Source: DATBDE01 sp036270095
Lineage (GTDB): Bacteria; Actinomycetota; Thermoleophilia; Solirubrobacterales; Solirubrobacteraceae
Direction: 5' to 3'
Assembly (NCBI GenBank): GCA_036270095.1
Contig: DATBDE010000006.1
Span: forward strand, 1-18,495
DNA: 18,495 bases
The notes under the pieces are model-generated. The model searched no databases, had not been told where the DNA came from, and saw only the letters and a program-made list of their open reading frames with translations. Positions 1 to 7,761 of the stretch are shown piece after piece (position 1 is the stretch's first letter; each line of letters starts with the position of its first letter). The translations under genes were made by a program, and so were the position numbers.

Positions 1-105
1 GCCGCGCACATAGCGGCGCAGCACCAGCGGGTGCAGCGTTCCGACCCGGTCGACCACGTCGACCGCATGCACGGCCGAGGCGGTGCCCCGGGCCAGCGCT
101 CGCAC
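1..105 (-). CDS. Aminoglycoside phosphotransferase-like protein, 5' end only (runs off the left edge)
   Basis: Read leftwards from GTG at 105, the 35 visible residues include TASAVHAVDVVDR and then LVLRRYVRG. This is the pattern of the N-terminal lobe of the APH/choline kinase-like family, where a G-T-x-[SN]-A-V-H loop binds nucleotide and the V-L-R-R strand precedes the ATP-binding lysine or arginine region. The family phosphorylates small molecules; the substrate cannot be told from this fragment. The start is uncertain. GTG at 105 has no Shine-Dalgarno-like sequence, and family members usually have 15-30 residues before this loop. The frame stays open upstream to a TGA near 168, but that stretch is made of repeat DNA. 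The 5' end may therefore have been rebuilt or truncated by the repeat. Confidence 0.5.
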   Translation of the reverse strand, partial: MRALARGTASAVHAVDVVDRVGTLHPLVLRRYVRG

Positions 106-112
106 TCGGGCC

Positions 113-347
113 GCGTCAACGACAGCGACAAAGGAGGGTGGATTCGGGCGTGATCGGCGCCCAGTTCAGGCGGGGTCCCCTGGCCAGGCCGCGTGAACGG
201 CGGCGACGAAGGAGGGTGGGTTCGGGCGCCGTCGGCGCCCAGCGCGGCCCGCTTCGCTCGTCCGGCCGCGTGAACGGCGGCGACGACGTGGGTGGGTTCG
301 GGCGAGGTCGGCGCCCAGCGCGGCCCGCTTCGCCGCTCACGCGGTCC
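113..347 (+). repeat. Three tandem copies of a ~77-78 bp repeat
   Basis: Three units can be laid over each other: 113-190, 191-267 and 268-347. Each begins GCGT(G/C)AACG, then a GCGACGA block, a G-rich GGGTGGNTTCGGGCG block, and a GTCGGCGCCCAG block. Units 2 and 3 are close to each other; unit 1, nearest the APH gene, is more diverged. Open frames across the array (for example VNGGDD-type peptides) look like by-products of the repeat and not genes. The third unit ends at a change to less GC-rich DNA near 348. Confidence 0.8.
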
Positions 348-581
348 GGACCCGGGGTATGCCGTATTTTGGCTGACTGTCAGCGGTTTCACGTCACACG
401 TCCGTCCCCCACGCGCGCATGACGCTCTCTTTGTGTCGGAAGGCCGCCGAGTTGCACACCAAATGGACGTGAGCCACCTCGGGTCTGACTATTCGACCTC
501 GCGTGGTCCACGTCTCCAGACTCGCGGAGAACACGCGCGATGTGCACCGGATGTGCTTTCCCTCCCGCGCAAGATGCGCCG
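348..581. other. Gene-free spacer between the two inverted repeat arrays
   Basis: No convincing coding sequence is seen on either strand. Short open frames have no family resemblance and no ribosome binding site. Base composition is less GC-rich than the surroundings, with stretches such as GTATTTTGG near 364-372. It contains a perfect 13-bp palindrome at 372-384 (GCTGAC-T-GTCAGC). It could hold a promoter for the leftward APH-like gene, or be the core of an element bounded by the arrays. Neither is proven. Confidence 0.5.
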
Positions 582-755
582 CCCGAGCTGAGCGCCACCC
601 CCGCCCGAACCACGCCCTCGTCGCCACCGTTCACGCCGACCGCCAAGCCCAACCTCCCGAACCGAGCGCCACCCCCGCCCGAACCACGCCCTCGTCGCCG
701 CCGTTCACGCGGACCGCCAACCACAGCCGCCCGAACCGACCGCCACGCGTGCCAC
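582..755 (-). repeat. Two full and one partial copy of a 74-bp repeat, inverted relative to the left array
   Basis: Units start at 582, 656 and 730 with CCCGA(A/G)C and repeat at exactly 74 bp; the third is cut short near 755. On the minus strand the core reads GTGAACGG(C/T)GGCGACGAGG then GCGTGGTTCGGGCG. This is recognisably the same core as the array at 113-347, in opposite orientation. The array starts within about 10 bp of the stop codon of the flippase-like gene ending at 764. Confidence 0.8.
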
Positions 756-763
756 GCGGCGCC

Positions 764-1747
764 CTACGACGGCGACTGCGCCGTCGCCCGCTCGGCCTTC
801 CCCAGCCGGATGACCTGCCGGAACGAGCGCATCTGGAAGACGGTGATCAGCGCCACCAGTCCGAGCCCGAACGAGAAGGCCGCGATCGCGATCTGCTGGC
901 CCACCGAGTACGAGGCCACCGTCGCCGCGGTCGCGCTCGTCGCAAACACCTTCACGAACAGCGCCTGCTGGACCCCCGCGCCGCCCGGCGTCAGCGGGAC
1001 CATCGACGACACGGCGGTCACGCCGAAGACCAGCAGCACGTTCCGCACGCTGCCCCCGATGCTGAACGCGTCGAGCAGGAACCAGAAGCACCCGAAGCGC
1101 AGCGCCCAGGCCAGCGCCTGGTAGGAGACGACCTCGCGGAAGTAGCGGCGCCGGTCGCGCAGGATCGTCCACCCCTGCCGCACCCGCGCCCAGAACGCCT
1201 TGACCCGCGCCGACAGCCAGGCGACGGCGATCAGCACGAGGATCCCCAGCACCGTCAGCACGAACAGCGTGAACTGCGGGTGGGCGGCGAAGTACGAGAG
1301 GTCGAAGGCGTCGAGCTTGGAGAAGTCCGGCGGCTTCGGGAACACGCCCTGGGTGAAGGCGAAGATCAGCACGAGGATCCCCACGACCCAGTCGAAGATG
1401 TTCTCGACCAGGAAGCTCGCGTACAGCGTCGGGTAGTGCGAATTCGGCACCGTGCGCTTGAGCAGGAACAGCCGCACGATGTCGCCCGGGCGCGCCGGGA
1501 ACACCGCGTTGGCCCCGTAGGCGGCGACGTACGCGCCCCACACGGGGAGGAAGCGGAACGTCTCGTCCGGGTAGGCCGCCTTGAGCACGTTGTAGGACCC
1601 GCGCGAGCGCGCGGTCAGGGCCAGCCCGTACAGTGCGAGCCCCAGGAGCAGCGGGATCCACTCGACCGCGGCCAGGTGCTCGAAGAACTGCCCGATGGCA
1701 TCGATGACCCCGCTGAGGTCGGCGGAGACGGGGGCGAACCCGGGCAT
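764..1747 (-). CDS. Flippase-like integral membrane protein (lysylphosphatidylglycerol synthase TM-region family, YbhN/AglD2-like)
   Basis: This 327-residue protein is mostly hydrophobic, with about seven to eight membrane segments. Near residue 80 it has the family loop PARPGDIVRLFLLKR, matching the conserved R-x-G-[ED]-x-x-R signature of the PF03706 flippase-like domain. A glycine-rich loop, PLTPGGAGVQQ, lies near residue 250, as in relatives. Members act in the cytoplasmic membrane and are thought to move or modify lipid-linked molecules; the exact substrate is unknown. The length suits a stand-alone member with no C-terminal lysyl-transferase domain. ATG at 1747 is the first plausible start and lies 25 bp after the stop of the propeller gene, so the two are probably co-transcribed. 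The inverted repeat array begins just downstream of its stop. Confidence 0.82.
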   Translation of the reverse strand: MPGFAPVSADLSGVIDAIGQFFEHLAAVEWIPLLLGLALYGLALTARSRGSYNVLKAAYPDETFRFLPVWGAYVAAYGANAVFPARPGDIVRLFLLKRTVPNSHYPTLYASFLVENIFDWVVGILVLIFAFTQGVFPKPPDFSKLDAFDLSYFAAHPQFTLFVLTVLGILVLIAVAWLSARVKAFWARVRQGWTILRDRRRYFREVVSYQALAWALRFGCFWFLLDAFSIGGSVRNVLLVFGVTAVSSMVPLTPGGAGVQQALFVKVFATSATAATVASYSVGQQIAIAAFSFGLGLVALITVFQMRSFRQVIRLGKAERATAQSPS

Positions 1748-1772
1748 GCCCTCAGCCTAGGACGGCGAGTGG

Positions 1773-3431
1773 TCAGCGCGGGCCGACATAGCGCACGTAG
1801 ACCTGGTGGAAGATCGTGTCGCCGTGGCTCAGCTGCGCCGCCGTGGCCGGCACGAGGTCGGCCGGGGGGAGGACCGGCCCCGCGATGTCCAGGTCCATGA
1901 GCGGATAGGTCGACTCGTAGAGCACGTAGTTGCCGTAGTAGGAGGCGGCCGGGTGCTCGGTCGGCCCGCCGATCACGGACGGCACCCGGCGGCGCGCCAC
2001 GCGGCTGCCGTACAGGCTCGGCTGGTTGACGATCCGGTTCTTCGAGTCCCGCCCGACCAGCCACACCTTCTGCGCGTTGTTCCAGAAGAACACGTCGCGG
2101 CTGTGGTTCTGGTCGGCGAACATGCCCGAGCGCGTCGGCCGCGTGGGCTGCAGGTTGGACGCGTCGGACGCGAAGAACACCGGCGAGCCCGGCCGGCTGA
2201 TGCTGGCCTGGTCGGAGTCGCCGTTGCCCTGCGCCCCCACCGCCCGCGAGCGCGACGCATCCTGCACCTTGAACGGCGTCGTCGATGTGTCCACCCGGAC
2301 GACGTCGAGCGCCGCGTTGGTGTCGTCGGGGAACATGTTGTCCGCCGCGGTGGTGAAGGCCACGTAGCGGCCGGTGTCGTTCGTGGCCGGGTGGTGGGAC
2401 TCGCCGTCGGCGCCGAGCGTGATCAGCCGCGTGCGCACCGCGATCGGGTCAAGCTGCTTGTCGCGCACGAACGTGCGCTTGTAGACGTCGGCGCCCGGGT
2501 CGGTGTCGTTGGGGGACAAATTGATCGAGCTCGACGTGAAGTACAGCGCCTCTGCGCCCGAGTCCCCGCACGTCTTCAGGCCCCCGCAGCCGTCGGGCGA
2601 GCGCGCGAAGGCAAGCTCGGCCGAGTCGCCGTTGCCGGGCACGCCGTGCGAGTCGGCCGAGGCCAGGAAGGTGACGCCCTGCAGCCCCGTGTTGTTGCCC
2701 CGGTCGCCGAGGATGCGGACGTAGATCTGCTTGGCGCCCGGCGGCGGGGCGCCGGTGACGAGCTTGGCCGCGGCCGGGATGAGGCTTGCGGTCAGGGCCA
2801 GGTTGGATGCGTCGGAGACGAAGGCGACCCGCGTGCAGCTCCCGTCGACCTTGACCTCGTAGGTGGTGCCATCCGACTGCGCCCCGCCGGTGGCCAACGA
2901 GACGCGCGAGACCTGTTGGGTGTCGAGGTCGTAGACGAACGCGTCGGGCGTGCCGTTGGTGTCTCCGGGCACGAGGTTGTCGGCCGCCGAGACGAACGCG
3001 ATGCAGCGCGGCGTGTGGCGCTGGTCGCCGTCGACGTCGGGCAGGTAGGACGGGCCGTCGGCGGGCTGCCCGCCCATCCCCCGCGAGATCAGGTCGGTGT
3101 TGTCGATCTGCCACGGCTCGCCGGCCAGGCTGTAGGGCTGCCGGCGGTAGACGGCGAATACGTCCCTGGTCCCGTTCATATCACCCGGCACGAGGTTGTC
3201 CGCATCCGAGTCGAACGCTGCCACCGACGCGTACTGCCGGTCCTGGGAGAAGGCCGGGTCCTGCGAGGGCCCGTCCGGCCAGGTGCCGTTGAAGGTCTGC
3301 GACAGCAGGTGGGTCTCGCGGTCGATGCCGGGATCGAACTCCGGGCTGCTGGCCGACGCGGTAGGCGCGAGGACGAGCACCATCGCCGCCACCACGACCG
3401 CGCTGCGGGCGAAGGCGGCCACCCCGACCAC
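1773..3431 (-). CDS. Secreted TolB/WD40-like beta-propeller protein
   Basis: This 552-residue protein opens with a signal peptide: a charged start, the hydrophobic stretch AVVVAAMVLVLAP, then a likely cleavage after ASA near residue 28. The body repeats a blade-like unit, a strand ending in AAF or AFVS followed by D-x-D/A-x-N-L-V-P-G-D-x-N-G-x-x-D. Copies lie near residues 73-91 and 147-167, with looser ones at 299-317 and 360-380. The D-x-N-G-x-x-D loops look like calcium-binding loops of propeller or FG-GAP type; this is inference. Such TolB-like proteins are exported or periplasm-facing and usually bind partners, not catalyse reactions. GTG at 3431 was used; GTG at 3422 is an alternative. 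It is divergent from the deacetylase gene across 53 bp, so the two may share a promoter region. Confidence 0.72.
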   Translation of the reverse strand: MVGVAAFARSAVVVAAMVLVLAPTASASSPEFDPGIDRETHLLSQTFNGTWPDGPSQDPAFSQDRQYASVAAFDSDADNLVPGDMNGTRDVFAVYRRQPYSLAGEPWQIDNTDLISRGMGGQPADGPSYLPDVDGDQRHTPRCIAFVSAADNLVPGDTNGTPDAFVYDLDTQQVSRVSLATGGAQSDGTTYEVKVDGSCTRVAFVSDASNLALTASLIPAAAKLVTGAPPPGAKQIYVRILGDRGNNTGLQGVTFLASADSHGVPGNGDSAELAFARSPDGCGGLKTCGDSGAEALYFTSSSINLSPNDTDPGADVYKRTFVRDKQLDPIAVRTRLITLGADGESHHPATNDTGRYVAFTTAADNMFPDDTNAALDVVRVDTSTTPFKVQDASRSRAVGAQGNGDSDQASISRPGSPVFFASDASNLQPTRPTRSGMFADQNHSRDVFFWNNAQKVWLVGRDSKNRIVNQPSLYGSRVARRRVPSVIGGPTEHPAASYYGNYVLYESTYPLMDLDIAGPVLPPADLVPATAAQLSHGDTIFHQVYVRYVGPR

Positions 3432-3484
3432 AACCCGCGCGCGCTTCTCGCGCTTCGGTACGCGCGCGCCAATTTGCTCTGATT

Positions 3485-4423
3485 GTGCGCTCGATGAGCT
3501 TGGATGCTCGGACTCTGGAGCGCCGCCGCGTCGCCGCGCGACGGGAGCGGCGGCGACGGCAGGTGCGGCGGCGCCGAGCCACGGCTCTGGCCATCCTCGC
3601 GGCGCTGCTCCTCGGGATCGTGCTCGTCGCCGCCTCGGGCGGCGCGACCCACCCGCCGGCGCCCGCCCACCGGACGGCCGCGGCGCGCCCGCAGCCCGTC
3701 GCCGCTCCCAGCCAGCAGCAGGCCGCGCTGACCCACTTCGCGGCCGCGGGCAAGCCCATCTACTGCGGGGGGCGTGGGCACCGCCTCGTCGCCCTGACCT
3801 TCGACGACGGCCCCGGGCCCTACACCAGGCTGGCGCTGCGCAAGCTGCAGGCGGCCCACGCGCCCGCGACGTTCTTCCTCGTCGGCAAGGAGATCGACGC
3901 CGATCCGGGCCTCCCCGCCATCGAGCGCAGCGTCGGTCCGCTGGGCGACCACACCTACACCCACCCCGAGCTCACCACGCTGGACCGGGACACGATGCAG
4001 AGCGAGATCGCGCGCACCCAGCAGCGCGTCGCCACCGCCGCCGGCAGCCCGCCCCGCCTGTTCCGCCCGCCCTACGGCGCCCGCAACCCCGCCATCGACG
4101 CCGAGACCAAGGCGCTGGGCATGGTTGAGATCCTGTGGGACGTCGACACCCGCGACTCCGAGGGAGCGAACTACGCCGGCATCGCCGCCAACGTGCGCCA
4201 CCACGTCAAGCCGGGCTCGATCGTGCTCATGCACGAGAATCGGGGACAGACCATTCGCGCGCTCGACCACGTCCTCAACACCCTGCGGCACAACCAGCTC
4301 ACTCCGGTGACGGTGCCGGAACTGCTGGCGGCCGACCCGCCCACCGCGGCCCAGCTCGCGGCGGGCCCGAACGGCTGCGGCGCCTCGGCGGGCAAGTCCG
4401 CGGAGGGGAGCTCGGGGGCCTAG
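3485..4423 (+). CDS. Membrane-anchored polysaccharide deacetylase (NodB domain, CE4)
   Basis: This 312-residue protein has an Arg-rich cytoplasmic start (residues 11-31), one membrane anchor at about 33-50, a Pro/Ala linker, then a NodB domain from about 100 to 290. All five CE4 motifs are visible: TFDDGP at 105-110 (catalytic base and metal Asp), DHTYTH at 155-160 (metal His), RPPYG at 194-198, LWDVD near 217-221, and VLMH at 247-250 (catalytic His). The expected reaction is metal-dependent removal of N- or O-acetyl groups from cell-wall or exopolysaccharide outside the membrane. The C-terminus is a short Gly/Ser/Ala tail. GTG at 3485 gives the longest form; ATG at 3494 is an equally reasonable start. 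The stop lies 3 bp before the FUSC start, so the two genes are probably translationally coupled. Confidence 0.88.
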   Translation: MRSMSLDARTLERRRVAARRERRRRQVRRRRATALAILAALLLGIVLVAASGGATHPPAPAHRTAAARPQPVAAPSQQQAALTHFAAAGKPIYCGGRGHRLVALTFDDGPGPYTRLALRKLQAAHAPATFFLVGKEIDADPGLPAIERSVGPLGDHTYTHPELTTLDRDTMQSEIARTQQRVATAAGSPPRLFRPPYGARNPAIDAETKALGMVEILWDVDTRDSEGANYAGIAANVRHHVKPGSIVLMHENRGQTIRALDHVLNTLRHNQLTPVTVPELLAADPPTAAQLAAGPNGCGASAGKSAEGSSGA

Positions 4424-4426
4424 CCG

Positions 4427-6607
4427 ATGGACTGGCTGAGCGGACACGTGTCGCGGCTGCGCAAGGCCGATCCCGGGTTCCTGGGCCTGAAGACCGCCAC
4501 GCGCGCCGCGATCTGCATACCGGCGGTGTTCGCGTTCACCCACCAGGTCATCGGCAACGCCCAGATGTCGCTGTTCGGGGCCTTCGGATCGTTCGCGATC
4601 CTCGTGTTCGCCGACTTCGGCGGCACCCCGCGCGCGCGGCTGAGCGCGTTCCTTGTCCTCGCCGCGGTCGGCGCCATCTTCATCCCGCTGGGCACGCTGT
4701 GCGCGAAGAACCCGTGGCTGGCCGGCGCGTCGATGGGCGTGGTCGCGTTCGCCGTGCTGTTCTCGGGACTCATCAACGGCTACTTCGCCGCCGGCGCGAC
4801 GGCGGCGATGCTCACGTACATCCTGCCCGTGAGCATGCCCGTGAGCGCGTCCGTCATCCCGGACCGGCTCGCGGGCTGGGGCATCGCGTGCCTCGTCGGC
4901 ATCAGCGCGCAGCTCCTGATCTGGCCCACCCGTCCGCGCGACCGCCTGGGCCCGCTGATCGCCCGCGCCTGCCGCGAGCTGGCCGACGCGACCGAGTCCG
5001 GGGGCTCGGTGGACGAGGCAAGCAAGGCGATCGGCCAACTGCGCGACCAGTTCTTCGCCACCCCCTACCGCCCGACCGGGCCGACGGACTCCGCGCAGGC
5101 CCTGACCTTCATCGTCGACGAGCTCGACTGGTTCAAGACCCGCCTGCTCGCGCCCACCGCCGAGCCGGAGGTGGCGCCACTCTGCCGGGACGAGAACGGC
5201 GAGGTCATCGACGCGACCGCGGCGGCGCTGCGCGCCGCGGGCGCGCGCTTCGAGGGCAGCGAGGTCGTGCCGGACCTGGCCCGCCTCGACGCCGCTCGCG
5301 ACGCGCTGGCCGAGAGCATCCCCGAGCGTCTGCCCGAGATGCCGCAGGCGGCCGAGCCCGACGCGATCCTGGGGGCGCTCGGGCCCTCGTTCCGCCTGCG
5401 CGTCATGTCCTACTCGGCCCACCAGATCGCGACGAACGCCATGGCCGCCACCGGCGGCCATCGCCCGCGCACCCGGCCGACGCTGGAGGCCGTCGGCCGC
5501 CTGGCCCGCGAGCACACCGGCCCGCGCTCGCAGTGGTTCCGCGACAGCATCCGCGGCGCCGCGGCGCTGGCCATCGGCGTCTTCGTCGCCCGTGAGACCG
5601 GCGTCCAGAACGGCTTCTGGGTCGTCCTGGGCACGCTCTCGGTCCTGCGCTCCAACGCCCTGGCCACCGGCGCCACCGTCATCAGCGCGCTGGCGGGCAC
5701 GGCGATCGGGATCGTCGCCGGCGCCTTGATCGTCGTCGCCATCGGCACCGACACCACGGTGCTGTGGCTCCTGCTGCCGGTCGCGGTGCTGTTTGCGTCC
5801 TACGCGCCGCGCATCGTCTCCTTCGCCGCCGGGCAGGCCGGGTTCACGATCCTGCTGCTGATCCTGTTCAACCTCATCGTCCCGGTCGGCTGGAAGGTCG
5901 GGATCGTGCGCGTCCAGGACGTCGCCATCGGCTTCGGGATCAGCTTGGCCGTCGGGGTCGTGTTCTGGCCCCGCGGGGCCGCCTCGCTGGTGCGCAGCAG
6001 CGTGGCCGCGGCCTATGTCAGCGGGGTCGAATTCGTCGACGCGGCGGTCGCGCGCATCGTCGACCGCACCAAGATGACCGCGTCGCAACCCGCCGCCCGC
6101 GCCGCCGAGGCCACCGCGGTCCGGCTGGACGACGCCTTCCGCCACTACCTGGCCGAGCGGTCGGCCAAGCGCCTGGATCTGGGCGACGTCGGCACGCTGG
6201 TCTCGGGCGCCGGCCATCTGCGCCGGACCGCGCTGTCGCTCACCGGCCTCGGCCTGCGGGTCGACGGCGCTCTGGTGCCGGACGACGACGGCGAGCGGCT
6301 TTCCTCCGACGCCGAGGGCGTGCACCAGTGGTACTGCCGCCTGGCCACGGCGCTGGTCGACGGCGACGACCCGCCCCCGGTCGGCGCGCCCAACGCGACC
6401 GGCCGCCGGCACCTCGCCATGCGGGTGGGGCGCGCCGCCGCGGGCGGCAGCCACGAGGAGATCCACGGCGCCGTGATGCTGCTCTGGGCGAGCGAGCACC
6501 TGGACAACCTCGCCCACCTCGAGGAGCGCCTGGTGCCCCCCGCCGCGGCCGCCGCCGAGGGCCGGAGGCGGTGGTGGGCGCGCGATGTTGCGACCCATTC
6601 GCAATAG
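4427..6607 (+). CDS. FUSC family membrane transporter (aromatic acid exporter-like)
   Basis: This 726-residue protein has two hydrophobic blocks, about residues 20-170 and 370-520. Each is followed by a soluble region with many Ala-, Arg- and Asp-rich helices. This is the two-half architecture of YccS/AaeB-type FUSC proteins. The second block begins with SIRGAAALAIGVFVARETG and contains FWVVLGTLSVLRSN, close to the FUSC consensus of a membrane helix followed by a W-V-x-L-T/G turn. The family is linked to efflux of aromatic acids and similar compounds across the cytoplasmic membrane; the substrate here is unknown. ATG at 4427 follows the deacetylase stop by 3 bp. Its stop codon (6605-6607) directly abuts the Nur-like dyad of the next gene's promoter. 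Confidence 0.82.
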   Translation: MDWLSGHVSRLRKADPGFLGLKTATRAAICIPAVFAFTHQVIGNAQMSLFGAFGSFAILVFADFGGTPRARLSAFLVLAAVGAIFIPLGTLCAKNPWLAGASMGVVAFAVLFSGLINGYFAAGATAAMLTYILPVSMPVSASVIPDRLAGWGIACLVGISAQLLIWPTRPRDRLGPLIARACRELADATESGGSVDEASKAIGQLRDQFFATPYRPTGPTDSAQALTFIVDELDWFKTRLLAPTAEPEVAPLCRDENGEVIDATAAALRAAGARFEGSEVVPDLARLDAARDALAESIPERLPEMPQAAEPDAILGALGPSFRLRVMSYSAHQIATNAMAATGGHRPRTRPTLEAVGRLAREHTGPRSQWFRDSIRGAAALAIGVFVARETGVQNGFWVVLGTLSVLRSNALATGATVISALAGTAIGIVAGALIVVAIGTDTTVLWLLLPVAVLFASYAPRIVSFAAGQAGFTILLLILFNLIVPVGWKVGIVRVQDVAIGFGISLAVGVVFWPRGAASLVRSSVAAAYVSGVEFVDAAVARIVDRTKMTASQPAARAAEATAVRLDDAFRHYLAERSAKRLDLGDVGTLVSGAGHLRRTALSLTGLGLRVDGALVPDDDGERLSSDAEGVHQWYCRLATALVDGDDPPPVGAPNATGRRHLAMRVGRAAAGGSHEEIHGAVMLLWASEHLDNLAHLEERLVPPAAAAAEGRRRWWARDVATHSQ

Positions 6608-6616
6608 CGATACGCT
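6588..6616 (+). promoter_or_regulatory. Promoter with Nur-box-like dyad for the NiCoT-Fur module
   Basis: A perfect dyad TTGCGA-N5-TCGCAA occupies 6588-6604. It matches the published Streptomyces Nur-box form (TTGCAA-N5-TTGCAA) at TTGC...GCAA; this comparison is from memory. The left half also fits a -35 element (TTGCGA versus TTGACA). Exactly 17 bp downstream is TACGCT (6611-6616), a good actinobacterial -10 (TAnnnT). A repressor bound here would cover the -35, so the natural reading is metal-dependent repression of the permease by the Fur-family protein encoded two cistrons down. Confidence 0.62.
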
Positions 6617-6642
6617 CGCATCAGGCGACGCGAGGAGAGCTT

Positions 6643-7761
6643 GTGGCGGCCCACGCCGGCCCCGTGCGCGCGAAATCGCGGTACCTGCGCGTCAAGCAGT
6701 CCCTGAGCCCGGCCGAGTGGCGTCGGGTCGGCGGGATGACCGGCGTCATCGTGGGCCTGCACGTCGTGGGCTTCGGCATCCTGCTGCTGCTCGTCGTGCC
6801 GCACGGCGCCTTCGGGCTCGGGGTCGGCATCACCGCCTACACGCTCGGGCTGCGGCACGCGTTCGACGCCGACCACATCGGCGCGATCGACAACACGACG
6901 CGCAAGCTCATGAACGAGGGCCAGCGCCCGCTCAGCGTCGGCTTCTTCTTCTCGCTCGGGCACTCGACGATCGTGTTCCTGCTCGGGCTGCTCGTGGTGG
7001 GCGGCATCCGCGGGCTCAGCGGCGCGGTGCAGAACCACGACTCCACGCTGCACGAGGCCACCGGCCTCGTGGGCCCGCTGGTCTCGGGATCGTTCCTGCT
7101 GCTCATCGGCGTCCTCAACCTGCTCATCCTCGTGAGCATCCTGCGCGTGTTCCGGCGCATGCGCGCGGGCGCGTTCGACGAGCGCGAGCTCGAGCGCCAG
7201 CTCGACGCCCGCGGGTTCATGAACCGCCTCTACGGACGCGCCACCCGAGCCATCCGCAAGCCGTGGCAGATGTACCCGCTGGGCTGCCTGTTCGGCCTCG
7301 GGTTCGACACCGCCACCGAGGTGGCCCTGCTCGTGCTCGCCGGCGGCGCCGCGGCCAGTGGCCTGCCGTGGTACGCGATCGTGTGCCTGCCGGTCCTGTT
7401 CGCCGCCGGGATGTCGCTGTTCGACACGATCGACGGCGCGTTCATGAACTTCGCCTACGGCTGGGCCTTCTCCAAGCCGGTCCGCAAGATCTACTACAAC
7501 ATCACCGTGACCGCGCTGTCGGTCGCGGTCGCGCTGGTGATCGGCGCGATCGAGCTGATGGCGGTGCTCGCGGACAAGCTCAACCTCACCGGCCAGCCAT
7601 GGGAGTTCGTCGCCAACCTCGACCTCAACCTCGTCGGCTACGTGCTCGTTGGCCTGTTCGTCCTGACCTGGGCGGTGGCGCACGCGGTGTGGCACTTCGG
7701 GCACATCGAGGAGCGCTGGAGCGCCCACCTGGAGCCGCGCCCCGATGACGGTCGCCCCTGA
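6643..7761 (+). CDS. Nickel/cobalt permease, NiCoT family (HoxN/NixA type)
   Basis: This 372-residue, eight-helix-type membrane protein carries the NiCoT signature in its second helix, RHAFDADHIGAIDN (residues 71-84), whose His and Asp residues are essential for Ni2+/Co2+ uptake in characterised members. It also has the later family motifs LGFDTATE and SLFDTIDGAFM. It imports nickel or cobalt through the cytoplasmic membrane, and the two metals cannot be separated by eye. GTG at 6643 is chosen because AGGAG lies at 6633-6637, five bases upstream; the open frame continues further upstream through the FUSC gene but is not coding there. Its last 17 bp overlap the Fur-family gene start at 7745, so both are made from one transcript. 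Confidence 0.93.
   Translation: MAAHAGPVRAKSRYLRVKQSLSPAEWRRVGGMTGVIVGLHVVGFGILLLLVVPHGAFGLGVGITAYTLGLRHAFDADHIGAIDNTTRKLMNEGQRPLSVGFFFSLGHSTIVFLLGLLVVGGIRGLSGAVQNHDSTLHEATGLVGPLVSGSFLLLIGVLNLLILVSILRVFRRMRAGAFDERELERQLDARGFMNRLYGRATRAIRKPWQMYPLGCLFGLGFDTATEVALLVLAGGAAASGLPWYAIVCLPVLFAAGMSLFDTIDGAFMNFAYGWAFSKPVRKIYYNITVTALSVAVALVIGAIELMAVLADKLNLTGQPWEFVANLDLNLVGYVLVGLFVLTWAVAHAVWHFGHIEERWSAHLEPRPDDGRP

Noticed and set aside
138..724. Short ORFs with VNGGD-type peptides in the repeat region.
   Set aside because: They arise from the tandem repeats, exist in several frames, and have no ribosome site or homologous domain I recognise.
113..755. The repeat arrays as a CRISPR.
   Set aside because: Units are directly adjacent with no unique spacers of constant length, orientation flips between arrays, and no cas gene is present.
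1806..3482. A 558-codon plus-strand open frame over the propeller gene.
   Set aside because: It is antisense to a protein with a signal peptide and clear repeat units, and its Arg/Val/Gly-rich translation has no domain.
3176..6604. An open frame of 1142 codons on the minus strand opposite the deacetylase and FUSC genes.
   Set aside because: It is a shadow of strong plus-strand genes in high-GC DNA. The translation is Arg/Gly/Ala/Asp/His-rich low-complexity text with no family motif, while the plus strand shows all CE4 motifs and membrane helices.
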